From Dickeya poaceiphila (lineage in GTDB: Bacteria; Pseudomonadota; Gammaproteobacteria; Enterobacterales; Enterobacteriaceae), in contig NZ_CP042220.2 of NCBI RefSeq assembly GCF_007858975.2, forward strand, positions 3,596,001-3,660,000: 64,000 bases of DNA. Reading direction: 5' to 3'. Under the pieces are notes generated by a model that saw nothing but the letters and a program-made list of their open reading frames with translations, was not told the DNA's origin and ran no database searches. Shown one piece after another: positions 18,592 to 27,844 of the stretch (positions within the stretch are counted from its first letter, which is position 1; each line of letters begins with the position of its first letter). Made by a program: the position numbers and the translations under genes.

Positions 18592-18903
18592 ATGAATGAT
18601 CTCATTTATCAACGGATTGAAGATAACCCGCTATTTAAAGAACTGGTCCAGAAACGGCAACGTTTTGCCGCCTTTCTTTCGCTGATCATGCTGGTGTTGT
18701 ACGTTGGTTTCATTCTGTTGATCGCCTTTGCGCCGGGCTGGCTGGGAACGCCTATTGCACCCGGCGCAGGGACGACCCGCGGCATCCCGTTGGGTATAGG
18801 ACTCATTATCATCTCCTTTGTGCTTACCGGTGTTTATGTCTACCGCGCCAATGGTGAATTTGACCGCCTGACCAAAGCATTGCTGAATGAGGTGCAAAAA
18901 TGA
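18592..18903 (+). CDS. yjcH: DUF485 inner-membrane protein YjcH
   Basis: This is a 103-aa protein with two membrane helices ([21 protein letters not shown] segment near residues 22-45, and '[20 protein letters not shown]'). The DUF485 signature '[16 protein letters not shown]' and 'NGEFDRL' are present. It always neighbours ActP-type symporters and is thought to aid them; its exact role is unknown. Two ATG codons are adjacent. The second (18592) is better spaced from GGAG at 18581 and gives the E. coli-like start MND. Its TGA overlaps the actP ATG. Confidence 0.93.
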   Translation: MNDLIYQRIEDNPLFKELVQKRQRFAAFLSLIMLVLYVGFILLIAFAPGWLGTPIAPGAGTTRGIPLGIGLIIISFVLTGVYVYRANGEFDRLTKALLNEVQK

Positions 18904-20558
18904 AAAGCCGCATTTTCCTGCTAACCGGTCTATTGGGACTACCGATATGGGCGCAAGCGGCGGATGCCGTTTCCGGCAACGTCCAAAAGCAACCGCTGAA
19001 TATCCAGGCTATCGTGTTGTTTGTGCTGTTTGTGGCGGCAACACTCTACATCACCTACTGGGCTTCCAAACGCACCCGTTCGCGCAGCGATTATTACACT
19101 GCGGGCGGTAATATCACCGGCTTTCAAAACGGGTTGGCGATTGCTGGCGACTACATGTCCGCAGCCTCATTCCTCGGCATTTCGGCGCTGGTATACACCT
19201 CCGGTTTTGACGGCCTTATCTACTCCCTCGGCTTCCTGGTCGGTTGGCCGATCATCTTGTTCCTGATAGCAGAACGGCTGCGCAATCTGGGGCGCTACAC
19301 ATTCGCGGATGTGGCCTCTTACCGGTTGCAGCAAAAACCGATCCGTACTTTATCAGCCTGTGGTTCGCTGGTGGTGGTAGCGCTGTATTTGATTGCTCAG
19401 ATGGTGGGCGCAGGTAAGCTCATCCAGTTGTTGTTCGGGTTGAACTACCATGTCGCGGTCGTATTGGTTGGCATTCTGATGGTGATGTACGTACTGTTCG
19501 GCGGCATGTTGGCAACCACCTGGGTGCAAATCATCAAAGCAGTATTGTTGCTGTGTGGCGCCACCTTCATGGCAATCATGGTGTTGAAAACGGTCAACTT
19601 CAGCTTTGACAGCCTGTTCACCGAAGCCACCAAGGTTCATGCTAAAGGCCTTGCTATCATGAAACCCGGCGGGCTGGTATCCGACCCGGTTTCCGCACTG
19701 TCGCTCGGACTGGGGCTGATGTTCGGTACCGCTGGCCTGCCGCATATCCTGATGCGTTTCTTCACCGTCAGCGATGCTAAAGAAGCGCGCAAGAGCGTGC
19801 TCTTTGCTACCGGTTTCATGGGGTATTTCTACTTCCTGACCTTCATTATCGGCTTTGGTGCGATTCTGTTGGTGGGCGCTAACCCCGCATTCAAGGATGC
19901 AGCAGGTGCGCTGATCGGCGGCAACAATATGGCGGCGATACACCTGGCGAACGCGGTCGGCGGTAACTTCTTCCTGGGCTTTATCTCCGCCGTGGCCTTT
20001 GCCACCATTCTGGCTGTGGTGGCCGGGCTGACGTTGGCCGGTGCATCGGCGGTATCTCATGACCTGTACTCGAATGTTATCAAGAAAGGCCAGGCCACCG
20101 AGCGTGACGAACTGAGAGTATCAAAACTCACAGTACTGGCGTTGGGTGTAATTGCCATCCTGCTGGGGATTCTGTTCGAAAACCAGAACATCGCCTTTAT
20201 GGTGGGGCTGGCATTCTCGATTGCCGCCAGCTGTAATTTCCCGATTATCCTGCTGTCGATGTATTGGTCGAAGCTGACCACCCGCGGCGCGATGATTGGC
20301 GGCTGGGCTGGGCTGTTGACAGCAGTCATCCTGATGATTCTGGGGCCGACCATCTGGGTGAAAATTCTCGGTAATGCGACCCCAATCTACCCCTATGAAT
20401 ACCCGGCGCTGTTCTCAATGCTGGTGGCGTTCATTGGTATCTGGTTCTTCTCCATTACCGATAATTCTGCCAATGCGATCGAAGAACGCGGCAAATTCAA
20501 GGCACAATTCATCCGTTCACAAACCGGCCTTGGCATATCCAAAGGCTCATCTCACTAG
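18900..20558 (+). CDS. actP: Acetate/solute:cation symporter ActP
   Basis: This 552-aa sodium:solute symporter (SSS family) takes up acetate and glycolate. A cleavable signal peptide (ends near 'PIWAQAADA') and about 13 membrane helices are seen. The SSS signatures '[21 protein letters not shown]' (split here after 20 residues) and '[21 protein letters not shown]'-like region are present. The start overlaps the yjcH stop in an ATGA junction, so the two are translationally coupled. A strong terminator follows. Confidence 0.96.
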   Translation: MKSRIFLLTGLLGLPIWAQAADAVSGNVQKQPLNIQAIVLFVLFVAATLYITYWASKRTRSRSDYYTAGGNITGFQNGLAIAGDYMSAASFLGISALVYTSGFDGLIYSLGFLVGWPIILFLIAERLRNLGRYTFADVASYRLQQKPIRTLSACGSLVVVALYLIAQMVGAGKLIQLLFGLNYHVAVVLVGILMVMYVLFGGMLATTWVQIIKAVLLLCGATFMAIMVLKTVNFSFDSLFTEATKVHAKGLAIMKPGGLVSDPVSALSLGLGLMFGTAGLPHILMRFFTVSDAKEARKSVLFATGFMGYFYFLTFIIGFGAILLVGANPAFKDAAGALIGGNNMAAIHLANAVGGNFFLGFISAVAFATILAVVAGLTLAGASAVSHDLYSNVIKKGQATERDELRVSKLTVLALGVIAILLGILFENQNIAFMVGLAFSIAASCNFPIILLSMYWSKLTTRGAMIGGWAGLLTAVILMILGPTIWVKILGNATPIYPYEYPALFSMLVAFIGIWFFSITDNSANAIEERGKFKAQFIRSQTGLGISKGSSH

Positions 20559-20576
20559 CCAGAGCGAACGTACAAC

Positions 20577-20605
20577 AAACCGGGGGGTCTGCTCCCCGGT
20601 TTTTT
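20577..20605 (+). terminator. Intrinsic terminator after actP
   Basis: AAACCGGGG and CCCCGGTTTTTT form a GC-rich stem with a T-run. It lies between the convergent actP and yjcE genes. Confidence 0.85.
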
Positions 20606-22250
20606 ACACCTTCTCGCTGAGTACGGCTTCCAGCAAATCCAGTTCCCGCAACATCTTTTGCAGCGTTTCATTACTGATGTGCTGCGTAGCACGCAGGTGA
20701 TACAGCTCGGCGCGTTCAGCGCTGACCGCAGCCAGACGAAAGCGTCGTTCCAGATTCTCAATCGCCATGCTGTTTTCCAGCTCATCAGTCCCTGCCACAC
20801 GACGATGCAGCATACCGATGACGCGAGCGCTGACCTCCGCCAGCACTTGATCGTCCAGGTTTTCTTCCCGGTCTGCCGCCAGACGTTCCTGCATTTTTTT
20901 CAGGCTGTCGATAGCAACCTGCGCCATTGTGACCCTGGCCATACGTTCTTCTTTTTTCTGCACGCTGTGGTCAGTCAGCGTAACGCCTCTCAACAGCAGC
21001 GGTAGCGCCACTACACCGCATAACAGCGAAAACAAGATCACGCCGGTGGCGATAAATACCAACTGATAGCGGGATGGGAATGGTTCTCCGCTGCTCAGAA
21101 ACAACGGGATGGAGAGCACACCCGCCAGCGTAATAGCCCCACGCACGCCAGCAAAGGTACTGATCCAAATCTCGCGCGAGGTGTAATTGGCAAATAGCAT
21201 CGGACGTTTATGCTGTACATAACGACTGTAGAGTTTCATCAGCCACAACCAGGCAAACCGCAGCAGCAACAAGGCGCAATAGATCAGGGCAATATCAGCA
21301 AACAGCAGCCAGGTTTCAATGGTAGGGTCCAATTCCGCCTGCACAATCGACTCTTCAATCACGCCAGGCAGTTGCAGCCCCAGCATCAGAAACACCATAC
21401 CGTTGAACACAAATTCCAGCATGTTCCACACGCCGTTGGCCCTAAGCCGCATGGCAAGTGGAGCCTGTCGCAACAGTTGGGTTCGGCTGATAGTCATCCC
21501 TGATGCCACCGCCGCCAGAATGCCCGATACCCCAAAATGCTCGGCGATCAGATAGGCGGCGAACGGCAACAGCAGCAACAATACAATTTGCGTGGCAGTC
21601 TCATCATCACTTTGATGACCGAGCAACGACAAGGATTTGCTGTACACCCAGGTAACGCCGATTCCGGCCAACAGGCCGCCCAGCGCCACCTGTAAAAATG
21701 CCAGCGTCGCACCGGAAACACTAAACACCATGGTTCCCATGGCAATCGCTACCGCAAACTTAAGCGACACCAGCGCCGATGCGTCATTCATTAGCGCTTC
21801 ACCCTGCAAAATCCCCATCAGTTTTTTCGGAATTCGATCTTCACCGACAATGCCAGACAGCGCCACCGCATCCGTGGGAGATAAAACGGCGGCCAGCGCA
21901 AAAGCAGCAACCAGTGGCATGTCCGGGATCATCCAGTGCAACAGGTAACCAATGCCTACCACGGTAATCACCACCAGCACCAGCGCCAATCCCAAAATTT
22001 CACGCATGTGATGCAGGAACTCGCGGGTCGATGTTTTCCAGCCGTCGGCAAACAGCAAAGGCGGAATAAACAACACCATAAACAATTCAGGATTGAAATC
22101 GACATGCAAGCCGAACTGCGGCCAGGCCAACATGGCACCGAGTACTATCTGCATCAACGGCAGCGGCATCTGGAAAGGCAGAAGGCGCGTCATTACGCCC
22201 GAAAGAGAAACGATCAGCATCATGATCAGAATGGTGAAAAATATTTCCAT
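20604..22250 (-). CDS. yjcE: CPA1-family Na+/H+ antiporter YjcE
   Basis: This is a 548-aa cation:proton antiporter with about 12 membrane helices and a C-terminal cytoplasmic tail of roughly 130 residues. 'FALAAVLSPTDAVALSGIVGEDRIP' and 'LQGEALMNDASALVSLKFAVA' hold the conserved transport residues of the CPA1 family, including the ND pair. Length and sequence agree with E. coli YjcE (549 aa). In E. coli it also neighbours acs-yjcH-actP and ghxP, so this is conserved synteny. The tail is rich in charged helices (VAIDSLKKMQERLAADREEN). Confidence 0.93.
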   Translation of the reverse strand: MEIFFTILIMMLIVSLSGVMTRLLPFQMPLPLMQIVLGAMLAWPQFGLHVDFNPELFMVLFIPPLLFADGWKTSTREFLHHMREILGLALVLVVITVVGIGYLLHWMIPDMPLVAAFALAAVLSPTDAVALSGIVGEDRIPKKLMGILQGEALMNDASALVSLKFAVAIAMGTMVFSVSGATLAFLQVALGGLLAGIGVTWVYSKSLSLLGHQSDDETATQIVLLLLLPFAAYLIAEHFGVSGILAAVASGMTISRTQLLRQAPLAMRLRANGVWNMLEFVFNGMVFLMLGLQLPGVIEESIVQAELDPTIETWLLFADIALIYCALLLLRFAWLWLMKLYSRYVQHKRPMLFANYTSREIWISTFAGVRGAITLAGVLSIPLFLSSGEPFPSRYQLVFIATGVILFSLLCGVVALPLLLRGVTLTDHSVQKKEERMARVTMAQVAIDSLKKMQERLAADREENLDDQVLAEVSARVIGMLHRRVAGTDELENSMAIENLERRFRLAAVSAERAELYHLRATQHISNETLQKMLRELDLLEAVLSEKV

Positions 22251-22410
22251 GTGTTCCCTGGTTAGTTGCCGTTACATGAAAGGACTCCGGATAGCCGTCA
22301 TCAGAGGCAGAGTGCGCCATTCGATGAATGATCTTTATGAATACTAACAAGATAAAGTGAGATGAACAGAAAACGATGACAAAAAATCGGCGTCTTCTTC
22401 ACAGCGAAAC

Positions 22411-22434
22411 AAAAAAGGGGAACCTCAGTTCCCC
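22411..22434 (-). terminator. Intrinsic terminator after ghxP
   Basis: On the minus strand GGGGAACTGAGGTTCCCC is followed by six T. It lies 27 bp after the ghxP stop. Confidence 0.85.
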
Positions 22435-22460
22435 CTAGAGCATGATGTGGTATAGAGAGC

Positions 22461-23828
22461 TTAAAGCGCCCAGCCGCCAGCGTAAAATGCTACCAGCGCC
22501 ACAGCGATAATCACGGTGCCGACATTCAGCTTACGCCACTCGCCAGAAAACACGCGACCCAGCACCAGCGAACCAAAGCCCAGCATAATGCCGGTAACAA
22601 TATTACAGGTCAGTACGATAAACACCGCACACACCAAGCCGGACATAGCATCCACGAAGTCATTGAAATCCAGTTTGGATACATTGCTCAACATCAGCAA
22701 ACCGACATACATCAGCGCCGGTGCGGTTGCATAGGCCGGCACCAGATAAGACAACGGCGACAGAAACAAAATCAGCAGGAACAATACGCCGACTACGGTT
22801 GCAGTCAGGCCGGTTTTGCCGCCTGCAGCGGTACCCGCCGCCGACTCAATGTAGACCGCAGCCGGTGACGTACCTACCAGACTGGAGAAAATACTGCTGA
22901 TGGAGTCGGCAGTCAGTGCACGCCCACCATTGATAATCTGACCGTCTTTATCCAGCAGGTTAGCCTGGCCGGCTACTGCTCGAATGGTGCCAGTGGCGTC
23001 AAACACCGCCGTCATCACCAACGCCAGCACGCTCGGCAACACTACCGGCTGCAACGCCCCCTTGATGTCGAGGCTGAAAATCAGCGACTGACCGTTAGCA
23101 TCGGTCAGGCTTGGCAGAGCGAACAACCCCTGATATTTCACATTCGGATCAAACATCAGACCGATGACCGAAATAGCGACGATCACCAGCAGGATCCCGC
23201 CCGGTACGCGGCGTTTTTCAAGACCAATGGTCGCCGCCAGACCGATCAGCGACATCACCACCGGGAACGCGGTGAAATGCCCCAATGCCACCGGCAGACC
23301 ATCAATAGGATTCTTGATCACCAAACCAATGCCATTGGCAGCGATAATCAGCAGGAACAACCCGATACCGATACCGGCGCCATGCGCCACGCCCATCGGC
23401 AGATTGCGCAGGATCCAGGAGCGGATACCTGTCGCGGAAATCACGGTAAACAGTACGCCCATCATGAAGATGGCTCCCAGCGCGACCGGCACACTAATAT
23501 GCTGGCCCAGCACCAGGCTGAAAGCTGTAAACGCGGTCAGCGAAATCGCACAACCGATCGCCATCGGCAGATTGGCCCACAGCCCCATCAGCAGAGAGCC
23601 AAATCCAGCCACCAGACAGGTTGCGACAAATACAGCCGCAGGCGGAAAGCCAGCTTTACCCAGCATACCCGGCACGACGATGACCGAGTAAACCATCGCC
23701 AGAAAAGTGGTCAGCCCTGCCAGAACTTCCTGACGAACACTGCTGCCACGCTGCGTAATCTTGAAAAAGGCATCAAGCGCGCCTGCGGGACGAGCCGCAT
23801 CGTCAGCCTGACGAGTGGTATTGGACAT
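22461..23828 (-). CDS. ghxP: Guanine/hypoxanthine permease GhxP
   Basis: This 455-aa proton symporter of the NCS2/AzgA subfamily imports guanine and hypoxanthine. Signatures include '[19 protein letters not shown]', '[20 protein letters not shown]', '[20 protein letters not shown]' and '[22 protein letters not shown]'. It is close to E. coli GhxP (YjcD, 449 aa) along the whole length, and the yjcE neighbour agrees. AdeP-type adenine permeases are the nearest alternative. Upstream are a PurR-like half-site and an array of degenerate 17-bp repeats. Confidence 0.93.
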   Translation of the reverse strand: MSNTTRQADDAARPAGALDAFFKITQRGSSVRQEVLAGLTTFLAMVYSVIVVPGMLGKAGFPPAAVFVATCLVAGFGSLLMGLWANLPMAIGCAISLTAFTAFSLVLGQHISVPVALGAIFMMGVLFTVISATGIRSWILRNLPMGVAHGAGIGIGLFLLIIAANGIGLVIKNPIDGLPVALGHFTAFPVVMSLIGLAATIGLEKRRVPGGILLVIVAISVIGLMFDPNVKYQGLFALPSLTDANGQSLIFSLDIKGALQPVVLPSVLALVMTAVFDATGTIRAVAGQANLLDKDGQIINGGRALTADSISSIFSSLVGTSPAAVYIESAAGTAAGGKTGLTATVVGVLFLLILFLSPLSYLVPAYATAPALMYVGLLMLSNVSKLDFNDFVDAMSGLVCAVFIVLTCNIVTGIMLGFGSLVLGRVFSGEWRKLNVGTVIIAVALVAFYAGGWAL

Positions 23829-23843
23829 GGTGTATCCCCTGAA

Positions 23844-23940
23844 ATGTCGTTGTTATAGAACGCGATGGTTATCAGACGTCGTAATTCATCAAACGCCGTG
23901 ATTTATCAAATGCCATAGTTATCACGCGCCGTAATTAGCG
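23844..23940. repeat. Six degenerate ~17-bp tandem units upstream of ghxP
   Basis: Units begin at 23844, 23860, 23876, 23893, 23910 and 23927. Examples are ACGTCGTAATTCATCAA and ACGCCGTGATTTATCAA; an approximate consensus is AYGYCGTRRTTYATCA. The array starts 16 bp before the ghxP ATG, so it lies in the leader or promoter. It is seen only by eye, and its function is unknown. Confidence 0.6.
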
Positions 23941-24024
23941 CTTAGCCAGTATTCAAAAAAATGCTGTGGTTTAGCCGCCCTTCCAGACGCCATAAAACTT
24001 ACCGCTTTTTTGCGCCAGCCTGAC

Positions 24025-24040
24025 ACGCAAACGATTAACC
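24025..24040. promoter_or_regulatory. PurR-like half-operator upstream of ghxP
   Basis: ACGCAAACGATTAACC has a perfect left half of the PurR box (ACGCAAACG) and a poor right half. ghxP belongs to the PurR regulon in E. coli. It lies about 200 bp before the ghxP start, rather far, so the call is tentative. Confidence 0.4.
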
Positions 24041-24296
24041 GTTAGGTGACAGAATAGCTGAATACTGTCAGTTGTTGTTGAGGCCGCAGATTATCCTGCC
24101 TTCGGGACATCGATTTCAACTGCTATTCCCTGCGTTCGCATCATGTCTGCGCTGAAAATAGTGCACACTAAACGTAATGTGCTGTTATCACAGCAATAAG
24201 AGTCGCAACCTTTCATCATCATTTGAATGGCAACATAGTGAGTATGAAAGAAAACAAAACTGTGGTTCAGATAGTGCAGGCTGAGTGTTTATTTTT

Positions 24297-24312
24297 TGTG
24301 ATGTAAATCACA
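24297..24312 (+). promoter_or_regulatory. CRP box of the small-ORF transcription unit
   Basis: TGTGATGTAAATCACA is a perfect TGTGA-N6-TCACA dyad. Its centre (24304.5) lies about 50 bp before the predicted start of transcription, between the usual class I and class II positions. Whether CRP activates or represses cannot be decided from position alone. Confidence 0.8.
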
Positions 24313-24319
24313 AAAAAAG

Positions 24320-24348
24320 TTGACCATTTACCAGGCTGGGTATATCTT
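24320..24348 (+). promoter_or_regulatory. Sigma70 promoter of the small-ORF unit
   Basis: TTGACC (24320-24325), 17-bp spacer, TATCTT (24343-24348). Transcription would start near 24355 and end at the terminator at 24633, giving an RNA of about 280 nt. Confidence 0.65.
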
Positions 24349-24401
24349 TAAAACCGTGAGAAGCATCACAGAAATAACGGATTATATAGAGGAATACGAC
24401 A

Positions 24402-24473
24402 ATGAAACTGCTGCACAAAATTATCGCCATGTTTGAAAACTTCACCATCAATTTTGGTACTTTCAACCACTAA
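24402..24473 (+). CDS. Small protein, 23 aa, possibly AzuC-related
   Basis: MKLLHKIIAMFENF... ends in NFGTFNH. GAGGA lies 11 bases before the ATG. The N-terminus (MKL, KI, MF, N) resembles the N-terminus of E. coli AzuC (MKLRKILKSMFNN), recalled from memory. An amphipathic helix is predicted by the spacing of hydrophobic residues. It is the first of two tiny ORFs in one CRP-controlled unit. It may be a diverged paralogue of the second ORF or a leader peptide. Confidence 0.5.
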   Translation: MKLLHKIIAMFENFTINFGTFNH

Positions 24474-24500
24474 TTCTTTTATGCGACTGGGGTACATGCC

Positions 24501-24587
24501 ATGAGTATTGTCCGTCAAATCACTCAAATACTAAAAGCGTTGGGCAAAACCTACCGCGGTGTCACCCCGTACGCTCGCTTCCGTTAA
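24501..24587 (+). CDS. AzuC-like small protein, 28 aa
   Basis: The 28-codon frame MSIVRQITQILKALG... ends in KTYRGVTPYARFR. E. coli AzuC is also 28 aa and, from memory, ends in KTFKDVPPGNMFR. Shared features are exact length, a KT(F/Y)(K/R) block, V and P at matching positions, and a terminal FR after an amphipathic N-terminal helix. AzuC is known to associate with the glycerol-3-phosphate dehydrogenase GlpD at the membrane and is encoded by the dual-function RNA AzuCR. A GGGGT ribosome-binding site is 7 bases upstream of the ATG. The unit has a CRP box, promoter and terminator, and the ugp/gpdQ operon lies 1.5 kb away. Confidence 0.6.
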   Translation: MSIVRQITQILKALGKTYRGVTPYARFR

Positions 24588-24604
24588 TCATTCTCTCCTT
24601 CATT

Positions 24605-24633
24605 GTGGCTGCCTTCGGACAGCCACTTTTTTT
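24605..24633 (+). terminator. Intrinsic terminator of the small-ORF unit
   Basis: GTGGCTG and CAGCCAC flank a CCTTCGGA loop region and are followed by seven T. It lies 17 bp after the AzuC-like stop, just beyond the convergent lpxP stop at 24644. Confidence 0.9.
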
Positions 24634-24643
24634 GCGCCTGATT

Positions 24644-25564
24644 TTACCGGTACAACGATGCTTCTCCGCACGGACGAGTCTTAAATCGGCGGTGCAACCA
24701 CAGATACTGTTCCGGCGCACGCAGGATCTCTCGTTCAATCACCCGATTCATGTATTGCGCCGCCTGTTGTTGATCCTGGCACGGATAGTCTTCCAGTTCG
24801 GGTTCAATCACCAACTGGTACCCTCGATGGTCTGGCTTACGAATCAACACGGTGGTAATCATCGCCGGTTTGGCTAAACGATGAATAGTGAACGTCCCGC
24901 AAGTCGTCGCCGCCTGTTCCACCGCAAAGAACGGCGCGAACACGCTGCCTTTAGGACCATAATCCTGATCAGGAGCGAACCACACTGCTTCGCCGCTCTT
25001 CAGCGCCTGCACCATACCGCGCAGATCTTTACGATCAATCATCGCCTTATTAGAGCGGGAACGCCCCCAGGTTTGTACCAGCTCCATGAGTTTATTATTA
25101 TGCCGCCGGTACATCGCCATCATCGGCTGGCATAGCCCCATGGCTCGCCCCCCCAATTCCAGCGACATAAAGTGAATGCCGATTACCATCACGCCACGCT
25201 GCTCACGCCCGGCCAGCTGAAGATTCTCCAGGCCGGAAACCTCAAACCAGGCCCGGACCCGACTATCCGACCAGAACCAAGCCATACCAGTTTCCATCAG
25301 TGACATTCCCAGTGATGCGAAATTGGCTTCCAGCAGCGCTTCACGTTGAGATTCAGGCATCTCAGGAAAGCAGAGTTCCAGATTACGGCGAGCAATGCTC
25401 ACCCGTCGTTTGAGAAAATGGCGAGAGCTGCGTCCTAGCCAGCCGCCCAGCCGCATTAACAGCGGATAGGGTAACTGCACCAGCAGGAACAGCACAGCAA
25501 GACCGAACCACAGCAACCAGTAGCGTGGATGAAGCAAGTCTCTGGTTAAGGTTTGTTGAGTCAT
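24644..25564 (-). CDS. lpxP: Lipid A palmitoleoyl/lauroyl acyltransferase (LpxP-like)
   Basis: This 306-aa HtrB/LpxL-family inner-membrane enzyme transfers an acyl chain from acyl-ACP to Kdo2-lipid IVA. It has an N-terminal membrane anchor near residues 15-35. The catalytic HX4E motif is in 'GIHFMSLELGGRAMGL'. 'WFAPDQDYGPKGSVFAPFF' and the C-terminal 'RAPEQYLWLHRRFKTRP' are present. Sequence details (MSLELGGR, GLCQPMMAMYR) follow E. coli LpxP, the cold-induced palmitoleoyl form, more than LpxL (LTLELGAR). Chain specificity is therefore an inference. Confidence 0.85.
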   Translation of the reverse strand: MTQQTLTRDLLHPRYWLLWFGLAVLFLLVQLPYPLLMRLGGWLGRSSRHFLKRRVSIARRNLELCFPEMPESQREALLEANFASLGMSLMETGMAWFWSDSRVRAWFEVSGLENLQLAGREQRGVMVIGIHFMSLELGGRAMGLCQPMMAMYRRHNNKLMELVQTWGRSRSNKAMIDRKDLRGMVQALKSGEAVWFAPDQDYGPKGSVFAPFFAVEQAATTCGTFTIHRLAKPAMITTVLIRKPDHRGYQLVIEPELEDYPCQDQQQAAQYMNRVIEREILRAPEQYLWLHRRFKTRPCGEASLYR

Positions 25565-26084
25565 TATTGAATATCTTCTTGAAAGTCATACCAGTCAGTT
25601 TAAACAAACTCACCATGCACGACATTGTCGTTATCCAGACAGTACGAAGGAAGACAGAGCCATCTGAAAAAAAAGAGGAGGAACATATAGCAAAGTATAG
25701 CCCGATGATGCCGTGCCCCCTGCCGCTAAAAAGCAGCTCAGGTTACCTGAAATCCGCCGAAGAAAGGAGAGTCCGAGTGTAAAGATTGTGTGTAACGACG
25801 CCCTCTGCCGCTTGCTTTAACAACACCATTACCCTGATTTAACAAAGAACTAAGAGATCGCGTTTCCGGGTGGCCCCCCATAAAAAAACTACCAACACGC
25901 ATCCAACACGTTTCCCCCACCGTAGTACAAACCATCAGCGCCAGCTTTATTTTCTGGAAATTATCGTCACCAAATCGTCACCCATCTGCCATGCCCTTGC
26001 AGTATTCCCTGCGCAGCATATGCCTTTCATTTTTACCGAAATCTGTTGACTGGCATTAACCATCACCATGCGAAAACTATCACC
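25565..26084. other. Divergent intergenic region between lpxP and the ugp operon
   Basis: These 520 bp hold no gene. They contain the Pho box at 25964-25992 for the rightward ugp operon. The lpxP promoter should lie at the left end but was not recognised. Confidence 0.6.
25964..25992 (+). promoter_or_regulatory. Pho box (three half-sites) of the ugp operon
   Basis: TCGTCAC (25964-25970), TCGTCAC (25975-25981) and CTGCCAT (25986-25992) are spaced exactly 11 bp apart, like the CTGTCAT repeats bound by PhoB. After ten bases there is a -10-like TATTCC (26003-26008), the spacing used by PhoB-dependent promoters. Phosphate-starvation induction of the operon is the prediction. Confidence 0.75.
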
Positions 26085-26957
26085 ATGCAAAAAAACTGGC
26101 TCCCCTGGGTGATTCTGTCGCCTTCTTTGTTGTTTCTGTTGTTATTTACTTATTTTCCGCTATTGCGATCCGTTTATGACAGCCTGTTCGACACCCGCAT
26201 GATCGGCGCGGACGCCCCTTTCGTTGGACTGGGAAATATTATTCGTCTGTTGGATGACGCCGTATTCTGGCGCGCACTGCTCAACAACCTGATCTATATC
26301 CTGTTGACGGTGATCCCCGGTGTGGTGCTGGCGCTGGTGTTAGCGGTAGCGCTGTGGGAAAACCATGCGGTCAATCGTTGGCTGCGCACCGCTTTCTTCT
26401 TTCCGATGATTATTCCGATGGTCAGCGCCGCCGCGTTGTGGTTGTTTATCTTTATGCCCGGCATCGGCCTGCTGGATTACTATCTGGCCAAGCTGTTCGG
26501 GCCAATGAACAACAACTATCTGGGCCGCAGCAATAGCGCGCTGCTGGCACTTGCGCTGATTGGCGTATGGAAATTCGCTGGTTACTACATGCTGTTCTTT
26601 CTGGCTGGGTTGCAAAGCATTCCGCCATCCACCCGCGAAGCCGCCGTCATGGAAGGCGCCACACCAACGCAAGTATTTTTCCGGGTCACGCTGCCGCTGC
26701 TACGCCCGACGCTGAGCTTCGTCATCACCACGGCACTGATTTATTCCATCACCCAAATTGACCACGTGGCGGTGATGACCCACGGCGGGCCGGATAACGC
26801 CACCACGGTGCTGCTGTATTACATCCAGAATCTGGCCTGGGACACCCACGACCTCGGCAAAGCCTCCGCCGCCACCTTTCTGACGCTGGCCGGGCTGTTC
26901 GTCCTCTCGTTGATTAACCTGAAAGTACTTGAGAAAGGGGCGCATTATGAGCGTTGA
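26085..26957 (+). CDS. ugpA: Glycerol-3-phosphate/glycerophosphodiester ABC permease (UgpA-like)
   Basis: This is a 290-aa inner-membrane permease with six membrane segments and the EAA loop 'REAAVMEGATPTQVFFRVTLPLLRP' (split after 20 residues), which docks the ATPase. The N-terminus 'WLPWVILSPSLLFLLLFTYF' is typical of MalF/UgpA-type proteins. The ATG at 26085 (MQKNW) is preferred; a TTG upstream adds a non-conserved 13-residue tail. It is the first gene of a five-gene operon, behind a Pho box. Substrate is inferred from gpdQ and the binding protein, not from this sequence alone. Confidence 0.85.
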   Translation: MQKNWLPWVILSPSLLFLLLFTYFPLLRSVYDSLFDTRMIGADAPFVGLGNIIRLLDDAVFWRALLNNLIYILLTVIPGVVLALVLAVALWENHAVNRWLRTAFFFPMIIPMVSAAALWLFIFMPGIGLLDYYLAKLFGPMNNNYLGRSNSALLALALIGVWKFAGYYMLFFLAGLQSIPPSTREAAVMEGATPTQVFFRVTLPLLRPTLSFVITTALIYSITQIDHVAVMTHGGPDNATTVLLYYIQNLAWDTHDLGKASAATFLTLAGLFVLSLINLKVLEKGAHYER

Positions 26958-27834
26958 AATTTCTCCTGCGGTAGTCTGCTCCACAGGAGTGCCCTTGCCA
27001 GCCTGGCTGCGCTGGCGTCAGTCGCGCCGTGTCACCCTCAGCCTGCTGATGATCTGCGCCGCGTTGCTGTGGATAAGCCCGTTTATCTGGATGCTCTCGT
27101 CAGCCTTTAGCGCCACCACCTTTGGTACAGGCATGGCATCGCTGTTACCACGCTGGCCGCTGACGCTGGATAACTTCCGCGACGCCTGGCAGAGCGCCGA
27201 CTGGATAAGCCTGTACGCCAACACCATTTTCTTTACCTTCGGTACCTTTTTCGTTCAGTTGCTGACCATCACCACCGCGGGTTACGTCTTCGCCTGTCAC
27301 GAGTTTCGCGGCAAGCAGACACTATTTCTGCTGTTTCTGGTGCAGTTGATGATCATGCCGGTAGCAATGATGGTGCCCAATATGATGACGCTGAAGGCAT
27401 TCGGTCTGCTCAATACGCTGACCGGTGTGATGATGCCCTATTTCACCTCGGCATTTGGCGTATTTCTGATGCGTCAGGCGTTTCTGTCCATTCCTAAAGA
27501 GATGGAAGAAGCCGCGCTGATGGAGGGTTGTCGCTGGTGGCAGGTGCTCTTCCGTGTGCTGCTGCCCATGTCATGGCCTTCTATTCTGGCGTTCGCCACC
27601 GTCAGCATTACCTATCACTGGAACGAATACCTGTGGCCGCTAATGATGCTTAACGACCCTGACAAACAGGTTTTGACGGTCGGGCTGGTGTCATTCGCCA
27701 TGGGCGCTGAATCCGGTGGCCAGTGGGGAATGATCAGCGCCGGCACGCTGATGGTATGCCTGCCGTTAATGCTGGCGTTTATCGTTTTCCAAAAACAGTT
27801 CCTGAGAAGTTTTGGTTTTTCGGGGATAAAATAA
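26947..27834 (+). CDS. ugpE: ABC permease (UgpE-like)
   Basis: This 295-aa protein is the second permease of the transporter, with six membrane segments and the EAA loop '[20 protein letters not shown]'. The start ATG at 26947 overlaps the last codons of the ugpA gene, a sign of translational coupling. The N-terminus has an extra hydrophilic stretch of about 35 residues before the first helix. It forms a heterodimer with the UgpA-like protein in the membrane. Confidence 0.85.
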   Translation: MSVEISPAVVCSTGVPLPAWLRWRQSRRVTLSLLMICAALLWISPFIWMLSSAFSATTFGTGMASLLPRWPLTLDNFRDAWQSADWISLYANTIFFTFGTFFVQLLTITTAGYVFACHEFRGKQTLFLLFLVQLMIMPVAMMVPNMMTLKAFGLLNTLTGVMMPYFTSAFGVFLMRQAFLSIPKEMEEAALMEGCRWWQVLFRVLLPMSWPSILAFATVSITYHWNEYLWPLMMLNDPDKQVLTVGLVSFAMGAESGGQWGMISAGTLMVCLPLMLAFIVFQKQFLRSFGFSGIK

Positions 27835-27844
27835 GGGGTTCTTC

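Noticed and set aside
19353..20060. 235-codon frame antisense to actP
   Set aside because: It is a shadow of the actP coding sequence with a skewed His/Gln-rich composition and no start signal.
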